Source: Anas platyrhynchos (Eukaryota > Chordata > Aves > Anseriformes > Anatidae). Taken from it: a stretch of DNA of 64,000 nt. The stretch's first letter is position 1. Every line of letters begins with the position of its first letter. The notes under the pieces were generated by a model. The model made no database searches, was not told where the DNA came from, and was given only the letters and a program-made list of their open reading frames with translations. The position numbers were made by a program, and so were the translations under genes. Below are positions 12,413 through 24,016 of this stretch, in pieces. The DNA lies in NCBI RefSeq assembly GCF_047663525.1, contig NC_092613.1, forward strand, positions 7,031,501-7,095,500, read 5' to 3'.

Positions 12413-14203
12413 CTGCAAGAGGAACTGACATTTTAGGATATGAAAACAAGGAGGAAGGGCACAAATTTGAGGACCTCCAAGGAACAGTGCATACAAATAA
12501 TAATAAAAGGGACACTTTATAACTTCACGTGGTTATGTTTTCTGAACAAGCAACTCGATAGCTTGCTTGGTGGATACATCGGCAATTTTCTGCAGTTCCA
12601 TAACACAAGATCAGATTCAGAGATTCTCAAAGCATTGAAGTGCAACAGCAGCACGAGAAATAGAACATTTCAAGGACTGAATGGATTCAACAGATTGTCA
12701 GGTTTAGAGATAAATGTGGTTTGACTGTAAACTATAAGCATCGGGGCAAAAAACTGCTGTCCTCTGGGTTACTATCTTCCTATTCTTTACTTTATGTAGA
12801 CCCGTACTTAGAGGCAATCTTCTACGTGCACCTACATCGCTTGACTATCTCACAGAGACTCCTTTGAGGTTTTCCTCACTTTTTTTTATTATTATTTATT
12901 TATTTTTAGAAGCAAGGATTCCTCCATGAGGGTCTGTGTCCCTTTTCTCAGCTGAGCCCTAGGGTTCCTTGTTTCCACACCGCTACCTTTGATGTCTGAT
13001 ATCGAGCACCCAGAAGTCAAGTCAACACTGAAAATAGCTGACAACTGCTCACAAGCTTTTCATGACTCCCTCCACTCACAGCACAACCTCAATCAAGAGT
13101 TTAACTGCACAGTTAGCATCAGGAGACCCCCCAGGTTGGCTGTCCCGGGTTAGTTTTAGTTAGAAATTGCTGTTGTACGCTGAATGTCCCCAACCTCCTG
13201 CAGAAGCCGCAGGGCCCGATCATATGATGGCATTATTTGGAACAGCAGAAGTGAACAGAGATTCACCAGACATGACTTTTTCATTTCTGCTTCTCCCTCT
13301 CCATACCGGCTGCTGCCTACTTCTCCTGAGGTGCAAGGTACAAGGTTTTATAGCTGCTGCTGCCTGCTCATCCCTGCTGCTACCTGCAGCCGTTCTCCTC
13401 CCATCCCTCTGGTCCTCCTGCTCCCTCATCACCCTGAATCCATCACAAACCTCCACAACTTTCACCCAATGGGTCAAGTCTTTTGCTTTGATGTTGCCTG
13501 AGCCAAGATAAGGAGATAGCAGCACACACATTAAAGACAACCCAGAAGAGGTACCAAAACAAGACACTCCTTGGTTGAATAGCTCCAACCTAGGGCAAGG
13601 TGGAGGATAAACACAAACAGATGCTGCTTATGCCGTTTATAGCTCATCTGAAAAGCTCTACAGCCCCACTGCAACAAAAAAAGTGGGACAGTTGCCTGGA
13701 GAGGCCAAAGTCTGAGGAGTGCATCACTGTTACACCTATTGGTGTGTACAAAACAGGTTTAAATTGCCTGACAATATATAGCCATGAAGGAAAAAGAAAA
13801 AAAAAAGAGAAAGACTATCAGCAAACTACTTGTTAACATCTGTTATGTCATTTTCTTGTAATTTAAGCAAGCTCCTAGCACAGGTCTAGCCTGATACCAG
13901 ATCTGACAGACTAATAGCCAACTTGAATGAAACCAACTAATAGCAACGTCCAGACAAGACTACACACACGCAGCAGCATCCTCGGGTTCTCTGCTACATC
14001 ATCATCTGCAGTAGTCCTTTGAAAGGGTTTTCTAAAGCCATCACGAAACTGCTGCTGCAGGCACAGCTTTTCACCTTGCTTTTCACCACCATAGAACTAC
14101 AGAAGGCAGGGATTAAGACTGTTACAATCTAGTAGGTTAGAAACATGACGTATAAAGTCTACTTTTACAGAGCATCTAAATTTGTTTTTGTTTGCTTTCG
14201 TAC

Positions 14204-14326
14204 ATTCCTCAGAAGCAATTTGCAAACCCTCAGAGCTTCTTGTGGATCCGACACAAAAGGCTCTGGGTTGGGATTTTCAGAGTGCAGCAGGCACACCGCA
14301 GACAGGCTGATATTTTCAAAGAGGCT
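14204..14326 (-). CDS. Candidate internal exon (weak)
   Basis: A 123-nt segment lies between a good acceptor (CTTTTTGCAG) and a donor-like GTACGA on the minus strand. It is open in phase 0 for 41 codons starting SLFENISLSA. Protein not recognised. It would join in frame to the downstream candidates at 12.4 and 11.85 kb. Confidence 0.18.
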
Positions 14327-14927
14327 CTGCAAAAAGACGCTCGAGGAGACCCACACAGTTACATTGGAAGAGCCGGGGCTGCTCTGTCACTTCATTGTTC
14401 AACAGATTTGATGCTTTTAGGACCAGCTCCTTTGATACCTAATCTGACAAAGCTTCTATTGGCAGCTTCGCTACAAAACTGGGCTGCTTAGTTGCTTTTT
14501 AATATTTGATTTATCATTTTTCAGAGAGCACACTCACGATGCCATCAGCCACAAGAGCAGAGCCATCACGCTGAGCTCCATACAGAAAAACACTGCCGCT
14601 TGAGTGCTCCAGCGAAATAAACAGTTTGGGGAAAAGGTTAGCAAGAGTTTATACTAGACACTCGCATTTTCTGGGGACTCTGGTGAAGATAAAACAGACC
14701 AAAAGGCTGTATTTTCTAACTCAGCAATCAATCCAGTGATCTGAGCTTCTCGTGCTATGGATATGGTGTTTCTCACTGCTGACAAAAATGGACTACGCGC
14801 TTTTCAAAAAATGCTGCCAGCGGAGTTTGTTTGGAAAACACTCAGTATCTACTATCACTCTGTTATATTACAGTAACGATAATCTTAGAGGCTGTAAGAC
14901 TACTGCTTTGTTCACAAACAATATTAC

Positions 14928-15068
14928 CGTTATCTCTAGGCAGCTCCTACACAAAGCCACGGGGCTCAGACCTTGTAGCAACAGCTCCGCGTTGTGAAAC
15001 ACCTTGAGGTTCAGGTGCTTGAACCTCTTCAAGAAGAGAAGAGGCTCTCGCAGAAGACGTTGCACAGG
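14928..15068 (-). CDS. Candidate internal exon (weak)
   Basis: A 47-codon phase-0 open segment starting PVQRLLREPL lies between a CACGTAG acceptor-like site and an ACG/GTAATA donor-like site. The first 33 codons favour G or C at third positions, as in a coding frame. It lies right beside an ancient CR1-like fragment, so it could instead be part of that repeat. Confidence 0.15.
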
Positions 15069-15109
15069 CTACGTGTAACAAGTTGTAGGGGAACACAGCC
15101 ATCAGCAGA

Positions 15110-15350
15110 CAGCACAGGAAAAAACTCCCTACAAGGAGAATTTTCCTACTAAATCCTAAGATTGGCTTATGCCCCAAAATACGGGGATTTATATCCCTTG
15201 TAAAGCTCTCTTTTAATTTACTATTAATTCTAGAGATTCTTGCTATCCATATCAAATTTCTAATCCTTTTTTCAAATCCCATAAGCTAAGCGCTCTTGGC
15301 TTCCACAATGCTTTGTGGTAATAAGTTCCAGAGTTTAAGGCACTGCCTGG
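15110..15350 (-). mobile_element. Ancient CR1/L3-type LINE fragment
   Basis: The plus-strand text from about 15,130 to 15,345 follows, with many changes, the old amniote CR1 wording I remember from reptile genomes. It runs from the 'ggatttatatccctt' block through 'tcttttaatttactatt' to 'cttggcttccacaatg..tgtggtaataagttccaca'-like text. In that family this text is the complement of the element, so the call is minus strand. The ends are not defined. Confidence 0.4.
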
Positions 15351-16429
15351 AATTCAAGCACAGGGCTGAGAACGAAGCCTTCCCAGCTCCTGCACCACAG
15401 CCACTCCCCACCGAGTGGAAGAGTTACCAGGGAGCTACGGTGATGCAAGCAAGTCCAGGTAGCATCACACATTAAAAAATAAAGAGAAAATTACAGGTAG
15501 GGTGAATAATACAAATCGTTTCAAGGCTGGTACATGTTTTTCAGGAGTGCCTGCATGACTCTGGTGCCCAAGTCATTTGGGTACTTTTGAAGTTCTTACT
15601 CATGTTCTATTTCTATAAATTCCCGGTTACTCTCATGTTACACGCAAACCCCACTCCCCTCAACCCATGTCTGAGACTAAAACAGTGCCAGACCAGGATC
15701 TCGTTGGAGCTTGGCTACTTTTTCTATACTGCCCACAAGTCTGACAGGTCTAAATGAGGACCGAGAAGGTTGTTCTTTGTACATTCCATCCCCCCCAATT
15801 TCAGCAGTCATTTTCTTTTTTTTCAAAAAAAAAAAAAGAAAAAAACAAAACAAAACAAAACAAAACAACCATGAAGACCAGGCACCTTGCTAAGTTTGGC
15901 CATCACCAGAGCACAAGTATTGCTTGACTCTAGTGATTTTTTTCTTCCTGCCAAAGCTACCACGAAGGGGAAGACAAATTAATATCATAAGCAATTAACA
16001 CATCTTCCCCATCAAAGTCTGCAGTCATGCCAAGCTTCACAATCCTACAGAGTACTCACATTATGACACTTAGGTCCCAGGTCTAAGAAGAAAGCCTCTC
16101 CAAGCTCCCTTACATCCGAGCAGGGCAGACAAGTTAACCTGGCAGCAAATCTAAGCGGAGCCTACAATTAGGTGCAGTGAGAGCTTCCTCCTGTCAAGCG
16201 CTGGTTTCCTTTGATTCCGAAGATTCACTGACCTGTCCTCACAAGCCCTCGGGATTTCTGGCCGTCCGCCTTCACCTCCCGCTTCCCGACTTCTTTCCAG
16301 TTCAGTTACCTTTAAAACGAACTCGCTCACAACAGATGTCTGCAACAATGAGAAGCAGGGAAAAAGGCTCAGGCTGCGTCCACACGCCAGCACAGCCCAG
16401 GAGGGGCTCAGCAGCCCTACCTGCAGCCG

Positions 16430-16870
16430 CTCTCCCTCAGCTCCTCGACGTGCAGGCTCTCCTCTTCTCCTCGCCTTCCCCCTAGCAAAAGCAGCACCGG
16501 ATCGCAGGGAGCATCAGCGGGATCGAGGAGCTCGCAGCCGCCCCGTCTGAGCAGAAACCCGCCGGGACCCGGCGCTCTGCTCCCGGCTGCGAGCACGAGG
16601 TGGTCCCGGTCCCCCCCTCCTCCTCCTCCCCCGGGACGACCCCGAGCATCCCCGCAGCCCTTCGTCGGTGGTGCCCGGGGCTCAGCCCGGCCCCGGTGCT
16701 CAGCCCCGTGCCTCCTCCGCCGTTTAAATGTGCAGGTTGGGGCCCGGCAGGGAGCATGCGCTGCCCAGGGCGGGGCGGGGGGGACGGGGACGGCACCGGG
16801 ATGGGGACGGGGACATAACGGGGACAGGGACATAACGGGACCGGGGAACCCCCACCCCGCATCCCGGAGT
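16430..16870. promoter_or_regulatory. Orphan CpG island
   Basis: About 440 bp of very GC-rich DNA with dense CpG, containing a GCATGCGC NRF1-like word near 16,755. It lies more than 20 kb from any recognised gene. On the minus strand a donor-like AG/GTAGGG at 16,421/16,420 is followed 81 nt later by a strong acceptor (TTCTCATTGTTGCAG) at 16,340. This would suit the first intron of a transcript running left, but the reading frames do not join cleanly. It is either the promoter of an unrecognised gene or of a non-coding RNA. Confidence 0.55.
16787..16845. repeat. Short GC-rich tandem repeat
   Basis: Degenerate tandem copies of a GGGACGGGGACAT-like unit, some with an added AAC, at the right edge of the CpG island. 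Confidence 0.7.
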
Positions 16871-16914
16871 CAGCCCCGCATCAGGGCTGGGGGGTTAGAA
16901 GTGCTCGGCTTTTT

Positions 16915-16949
16915 TCTTTCCCTTTTTTTTTTTTTTTTTCCCCTCCCTC

Positions 16950-16980
<31 letters not shown>

Positions 16981-16990
16981 CCCCCCCTTC
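16915..16990. repeat. Pyrimidine tract (poly-T/poly-C)
   Basis: Two long T runs separated by a CCCTCCCTCTCC-type spacer and closed by a C run. It is a polypyrimidine tract with potential for unusual DNA structure and for assembly error. Confidence 0.9.
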
Positions 16991-17034
16991 TTTCTGCAGG
17001 GGAATTACCCGCGCTCCGAATCGTTTCTTGTTTG

Positions 17035-17150
17035 CTTTTTAACCGATCTATTCATTACTGGTAATTGCTTGGATTGTATGCAAATGACTCCCATGCTCTG
17101 GGAAGCTCGTGACCTGGCCCCCGGACATTATTCATGGTACATGACTGCCT
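17035..17150. promoter_or_regulatory. Possible conserved non-coding element with octamer
   Basis: Unique sequence just right of the CpG island. It carries a perfect octamer ATGCAAAT at 17,078-17,085, TAATTG at 17,062-17,067 and an ATTATTCAT word near 17,128. No coding frame. Function inferred from motif content only. Confidence 0.25.
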
Positions 17151-17214
17151 CAAATCACACGGCGTGTGCGCACGAGAGGGGAAAGGCAGGCGGCTTGGGG
17201 GTGCTTACACACTG

Positions 17215-17305
17215 TCACCATCACAGAGCCCCTTGGGGTGGAAGGGACCTGAGAGATCACCCCCTTAACACCCCCCTGCCAGGGGCAGGGATGCCATCCG
17301 GACAG
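17215..17305 (-). mobile_element. CR1 LINE, 3' fragment
   Basis: The text 'catcacagagccccttgggg' followed by 'tggaagggacctgagagatcac' is the reverse complement of the avian CR1 3' region. The terminal 8-mers are reduced to a single imperfect copy, so this is a minus-strand, 3'-end fragment. Confidence 0.75.
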
Positions 17306-20300
17306 CCCCGGGGCAGTAATTGCTCTAACAGTAACTGAACACAAGCAGAGGTTGAGGAAAAAGGAATATTCCTAACTCCTACACAGCCCTAGAGCTGAGC
17401 AGCCTTACACAGAACAGCCTTCCTTAAACATCTGCATCAACAAATAGTTTATGTGAACGCTCACTGGCAGGGGACAGTTAAAAAAAGACAAGAATACAGC
17501 TGCCAAAAAAAAAGTTGATCTTCAATTAATGCTTGCAAAAGTTAGGGCCAGTTCTTCAGCTGACTGGCCATCAAAAGGCTTGGGTTAGTTTGTACTATTT
17601 AGAATTTGGCCAGCTGTTTCGCAATATATTTATCCAGCTCCAGTAGTTGCAGAAGCATTATAAAGATCTGGTTATTTTTAATCTTCACAGGTTCTCTCCT
17701 TTGAGCAACTTTGTACCTCTCAAGGTCAAAAATCCCATTTCCCCATCACATTTCAGCTTGGATCAGCAGGATAGTCTTGTTTTCACCGAGCAGCTGCTCC
17801 CTCCCCAAGCTTGCTGAAAGGACTCACCCTCCATGGCAAGAGCAGAGGAGCACCTGCATTTATTGTCACTTGAACCGATGAGAACTCGCTCACAGGGGTG
17901 GCTGACAAGGAGAAACGACACTCCTGTTTCCTGCAAAAAGTTTTTTGGCACTCTACATGCAGCTAGAAACTCATTGAAATAAATAATAAAATAAAAAAAA
18001 AAAAAAGCCAGCAAGCCCTGGAGAGCTAGGCTATGCCTTAAGTTGGTAAAGTGCCAGAGTCCAAATTTGGGTGGGGAGAACTGCCTCTGTTTTCTGCTCA
18101 GGGAAGTTCACAAGCAATTAAATAACTATTAGTGCTGCTTTTTTATTTTTTTCTTTTGCACTGGAGCATATGACGCTCGCTAGGTGGATTCCTGAATGCT
18201 GTGCCTACAGTATCTGAGCTGGGGGTCAGTGTTGCAGGGCTCTGGTTAGAGCAGCAGCACGAAGTCAAGCTTCCTATTTGCAGCTCTACCTCTGACTCAC
18301 CGAGTCCACACAAACAGCTTTAAAAAAACAACAAAAAACTTGCAGGCTGTGACAGTGGATGCTCCTGGACTGCCACTAAGAGGAGGCTCTGCTCCTCTCA
18401 CTGAATGTCACTGCATCCCAGCGCTGCTTCAGCAGGCCAGGAGATCTGTTAAGCTTTGCAAGCCAGAAGAGTGAAAACAGCAGCTCCACATACCATCCAC
18501 TCTACACTAACCACAGGAGACAGGGCAGGCCATGGGGAGTCCTGTTGCTCTCAGAAGTCATGAGATGCACGAACATTTACAGTTCTGTGCCCGTACAAAA
18601 GAGCCAGGACCTCCTGCAGACGAACGGGGGCTGTGCAGCTCAGAAGTGGTGCTGCAGGCCGCAGGCAGGGCTCCTCTCCCTGCAAACAGGCAGGTAACAT
18701 TTTCTACAATTACCAGGCAGAAAGTGGGTTTCACTACGTCTTACCAGACAAGGAGATTCTGGGTCATGCAGAGCAGATTAGGACAGCTGATACTCTGCTA
18801 CCTCAAATACGAGGACGTTCACACTTCTCTCGGATTCCTGGTGCACTGCCCAGCAGGCCTGGGGAATTTCCCTTTGGCTGAGGAACTAAAAAGGTTAGGG
18901 GCTACTCAGATATTTCAGCCTCTAACACACGTGAGACAGAGTACGGCGGTAGCACCCCGGTGACAGCACTCACAGCTGTGAGCTTGCAGATTTGGGTCTG
19001 GCAGCCCCCAGTCCAGCAGGGACAGCTGCAAGGGCAGCTGCCTCCCTGCACTGCCTCTGGCCAGCACCCACGCAGTGTGCCGGTTTCCAAAACACTGATG
19101 CTTGCCTACAGTCTGAGATAGAGCCTTCTACTGTCATTTCATAACCATCACCTTCACAGATCTCACATCTACCTGAAGACAACTCCCCGCAACAGAGCAA
19201 GATGGGGTGTGAGAGGCCTCGACATTTCTTATGTCTGTGACAGTCTCCCCATGTGCTCCTCCAACTTACCCACCAAGCAACCAAGGATTCTGGAGCACAT
19301 CACACGTTTTCCTGTTGCAGGGCTCCATGCTGACAGCTACAGAAGACCCCAGACCTAGTTCACAAAAACACTTTGGCAGGGACCAGTGGGATCATTTAGC
19401 CGGATCAGCAACAATTAAAAGTCAAACTTGGGTATGATTTCAGTCGATCCAGTCTTAGGCTTCTAAACGGACCGAATCGCTTTGCTGAAGCAGAACTAGG
19501 AGGTTCAGAACATCACAGGGCTGAGCCATCATAAGAATCTGAAAATCAGATTAATTTATCAAAAGGGGGAAATACAGAGTCAACTGCCACCTCAGCTGTT
19601 CATGCCCGATTAGATCACAGCACAGATTTGCCCTAGCCTTATCTAAATCTCATGTGAACAGCCAAGCAGAACTCAGCTTGTGGTATCTGCTAGAATATTC
19701 ACAGGGATTAGACACCATCACATGTGGCAAACAAGACAAGGAGCCTGTGAGCAGGAGAACATCTCAGCTTTACCTAGGTACAGGCTGTGCTCTGACAGCT
19801 CAGACCCTTCAGCTGCAGCTGCTTTGAGGGAAGGCTCAATTCAGGTCTCTTCTCCCTAGAGATCTTACTCATGCTGCAGAAGGATTTCATGGATGCTCTG
19901 ACTTACCCTGGAAGTCACAACAGCCCCAGATTGGCCAAAGGTAGTTTTGTAGTTTGAAGCCTTTCTTATGTTTAGTTACAGCAAATGCAAATGTGAGTCC
20001 CAAACTTGACTGCAGACCGTTTGCTGACTCACAACACAAACCTTTCGCTCTCTGTAAGCCAAGAAAATAAACCCTCAGCACCCCACCCAGGGAGGTTAGG
20101 AGTGACTATTTACAGAGCACTCAGATACCAAGGTGGAAAATGTTGGAGATATGCAAAGGAATAACATACTTCAGTGGCACTTAGTGCTGTTGCCTTGAAA
20201 ACAAAGATGGGAACTCAAGCTGGACGCTCCAGGCTTTTAGGAGGATCCTTCCTGACAAGTCAGCAGTCTCAGATCTCTCATGCCAGTTGGGAGCGATGCT

Positions 20301-23300
20301 GCCAGAAGATGGACTTCGTGTAATTGCATATAATGTACCTTTAAAGAGAAAAAGCCACTAGTACAAACAAAAGCAGCGCCCGCCTGCGCAGGCTGTTTAT
20401 ACTTGAGGTAGCCAGAGCAGGCGGCTGCACTTTAGGGCTTATCTTCTCTCTCTCCTTCTAAACAGGAAATGTATTTTTGTCTTGAGCATTTTAGGAGAAG
20501 CCACTAGGCTAGAATTTTCATAACGTGGGGTGCCAGAAATGAGCATTTCAACTCCCCCTCAAGACCTGAGATGCAGTGGGTAGGTACCCAGAACTGCAGG
20601 GTATCAATTCTAACCGCAGGGAGGGGAACTGCCAGGGCTGAGGAGCTCGGCACTGCCAGCAAAGCCAGCTCTGCTGTGTGCCAGGGCCCTCCAACACTGC
20701 TGCTATCAGCTGCAGGAAAACTAAGGGACAGAAATAGGGCTAGCAAATCAGCTCGTGCTTGCAAAAATGGCCACAGCCAGCACAAGTCGGAAGAAGAGGA
20801 AAAACCCAGGGGAGGGAAACTACAGAAGTGGCCTCTTCCATCAGCACTTGGCAACTGCTGGCAGTGAAGTGGTCCTCCTTGGTAGGACCATTACATCTGG
20901 CAGCAGTACAGGCAGGCTAGGGGGTGCCAAATCCCGAAGATTAAAGAGAACGACACATGTTCTGGCTTCCTCTCCGACAGCAAATTAGAGCTACAACATC
21001 CCACAGGTTTACTATCTCCTTGCTCAGCACTGCCACTCCAAATAATGGTGCAAGCAGCTGGATTCCTCTGTGGAGGACTGCAGGGAAGATACGGTATCAG
21101 CGCTACACAGGCTCTGCATGATTTTTGCTCCCCGTTTGCCGTAAATTTCATGAGATTTAGTCTCAAATCACTCAGAATCATGGATTTGGTAAGGTGGAGG
21201 TGTTTGGGTTTTTTCTTACCTTTTTTTTTTTTTTTTAAGGCCCATTTCTACAGCTGCAGAGAAAAGCTTTAAAACATGACTGGCTACAAACTGCCAAAAC
21301 CAGAATTCCTTTTTATTATCATTATTTTTTAATTAGGAGTCTCAAGACTTAATCTCATGATTTTTGAGACAGTGCAAAGTCTAGCTCGTACTGGAAAGGC
21401 TGAAGTTGGTTAGCAAACTTTTCTCGTTGCTCAGGAGAGAGATGGGGTCACTACGTCCCACTTACTGGATTCCAAGGCCTTGCAGCCAAGCAAACAGGCT
21501 TGCTCCCTTGTCAAAATCCTTATTGATACTGGAACGGCTCCCACTGTTTGCCACTTAGCGTCAACGTTACTGTTCCTGCCGGCGATGCGGAAAGAAAGAA
21601 GCTGTCCGTGAAACTGTGTGTGTACGAGTGTTGCTAAACCGGGTTTGAAATCCGGGCATGTCTGCTGTATTTACAGAGCGCAGGACAAACATTTTAGCAT
21701 TCCCCCTGCTGTTCCCTGGGCTGCATTCTTAACCTCTGCCTCTTCCAGCCAACCTCCTCTCCCTGTACACAGCATCACGTGCTCAGTTGCCTTCTCCCCG
21801 GCTTTCAGGATGTAGCTGGAGCTTTGAACTGCCTGCCATCCGCCAAGCGAGCTGTGGTTGCCCCTTACCCCACCAGGAGAACCTGGCAGGGAGGCATGTC
21901 CTTGCTACGAATGTACACAGAGAAACAGCCAACCACAACAGCAGCACAAAATCCAAACAATTTCACTGTGGGGAAGTTAGAGGGGAACTGAATAACAGCT
22001 CTGCTGACCCTTCTCCCCAGACCATGCCTCCTCCCCTTGCTTCTTTGGCTGTTACCTCTGGTGAGCAGGTAGGCCCAGACCTCCCGTGTAAGAAGGGAGC
22101 ACAGCTCTGACCGTCCTGACAGCAGGCTGCAGCTCTTTGAACCTCTGGCTGCTGTAAACTTTAGCCCTCAGCATTGCACAGCCACGCTCACACGGCCAGA
22201 AGCCGGGCGTGGGGGGCTTTCACCCTCAGCACCCCAAGGACAGCAAGGTACCACCACTTCGGAAGGCCACTGTAAAGACAAGCATCACCTCGCATTGCTT
22301 TACTCTCCAACATACAGGGGGTCTCATACCACGAGGCACTTTGCTGCCTCTCCTCCTCTAATCCTTCACTCCTCGCCCATCTCAGCCCTACAAACGAGGC
22401 AGGGAAGAGTTTCATGGCCAGGGCCTTCAGCAATGGCCTGGCAGAACCCAGGGCAGGAAGGGTCCCGCTCTCCTCTGACGTGGTTCAAGTTTTTTCTCAT
22501 CGGCACGTTAGGTAATCACTCACATCCTGCCCACTTCCTTCCCACTCTTAACCCAAGAAGGTAAGTTTTTAGTTCACTGCAGCCAAGTCACATTACCGTG
22601 GGGAAAAGCAACTGATTCTGGTGTCAGTTCGCAACATCCAGCTCCCAGGATAAGAAGTAAGGGTCCTCCTCACTGGATAGCCTAGTTTGATTCAAATCTA
22701 GTTGGAGAAAGTTAGCAATGAATTTAGCTCCTTCCCACCCTGCACGTTTGGCACCTGAAACTTCGAACTGCCCTCTTGGCCTTGTCCCCCTTTAGTTCTG
22801 CTAAGCTAGAGACAAAGCAAAAGGATTTCTTTCAGTTTGGGGTGCCAAGGAAACTGTCAGCTCCCATTCAGCCTCCAACCATTCTCCGCGAGGCATTTGC
22901 TCAGCCACTTGCAAATGATGCACCCCATGAGCCATCCAGTCGATTTCCCAGGACAGCTTCAGCAGCGCACGCTGCTCGGGGACCCCGCGGCATCAGGCAG
23001 GTAACAGACGAAACCGGGGGCCCTGGTATGCAAGAGGCCACGGACCCTGGCTGAACAATCCCTTATTAATAAAAGTCCCTCTTGAGCAAGGGCAACCAGA
23101 TGAAAAAAACAGGGCTTGCTGTTTGTTCCCGTTGGGGGCCATCTCATTTCTTTAATGAAATTCTCCCGGTTTGCAAAGCGATGGGAAGCTCCAGCTCCCC
23201 GAACAATGCAGGGCTGCAACAATGAGCAACGCAGTCTTTGATTACAGATAGATCCAAACCCCTTCTCCAGGCCATGCCTAATGCCACAGCACTCGACTCA

Positions 23301-23425
23301 GTCTATAAGCTGTCCTAAGATTTGATCTGGCAAATCCCTTGGCTTTCCTGCCCCACTCGGATTTTTTTTTCCCCTCACCCCTGCATCTCTTCCAGCTCAG
23401 TTTCTAAAGGGGAACCCCTCAAGAT
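17306..23425. other. Intergenic stretch, no recognisable gene
   Basis: I see no supportable gene or RNA. Open frames are short and unlike known proteins. Short A-rich and T-rich runs occur near 17,990-18,006, 18,140-18,155 and 21,222-21,238. Confidence 0.5.
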
Positions 23426-23429
23426 CAGC

Positions 23430-23535
23430 CTTGGTTTAGTGGTGGACGTGGCGGTGCTAGGTTAAAGGTTGGACCTTAGAGGTTTAAAAAAAATCTCAAA
23501 GGTTTTTCCCAACCTGAATGACTCCATGAATTCCC
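23430..23535 (+). mobile_element. CR1 LINE, 3' fragment
   Basis: 'Ggtttagtggtggacgtggc' followed by 'ggtgctaggttaaaggttgg' and 'ttttcccaacctgaatgact' is a standard avian CR1 3' UTR in sense orientation, moderately diverged. Confidence 0.85.
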
Positions 23536-23813
23536 TATATCCTGAAGCCCTGTAAAACCCCCAGGCCCACCTGAAGGCATACTGAGGTGAAGAACGGCCT
23601 CTCCAGAAGATGATCTGGTACCTCCTGGTGGGTAAGGAGAGCAGAAAGCCTCAATACACAGCGCTCCAGGTGGTGCTCACACTCCTCATCCCTGCCAGAG
23701 GCTGTTTGCTTCCACAGCAGCCATGTGCAGCGCACCTCACGCAGACGCAGGCACAGAGCCCACTCGCCAGCTTTCTGCCTCCCAGTCCGATGTAGCTACA
23801 GGAAATTAAATGT

Positions 23814-24015
23814 CTAAATATAAATTTTACAGCCTAGATCGAGACCAAACTCCACTGATGAGGTGAAGAGCTGGGTGTTGATGCGAATGCTATCGGAGTA
23901 AGGGACAGCAAGGAAGAGATTTCCAGGGGTATTCTCTCCAGCACAGCTGTTAAGAGAAGGAATGAAGGCGGCAGAGCGCTGCCACCAGTCATCAGTATCA
24001 GACAAAGCAGAGAAC
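23814..24015 (-). CDS. Candidate exon of an unrecognised gene (weak)
   Basis: On the minus strand an acceptor with a T-rich tract (TTCTGTGTTTCAG) opens a frame of about 66 codons ending at a TAG. Codon use looks coding (DDWW near the start, then NTPGNLFLAVPYSDSIRINT). I do not recognise the protein, and the nearest candidate exon upstream (about 24,420-24,535) does not join in a matching phase. It could be chance. Confidence 0.15.
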
Positions 24016-24016
24016 C

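Noticed and set aside
13140-13600. Possible LTR-like fragment starting TGTCCCGGGTTAG
   Set aside because: The first bases recall some avian LTR starts, but I found no matching end, direct repeat or internal region.
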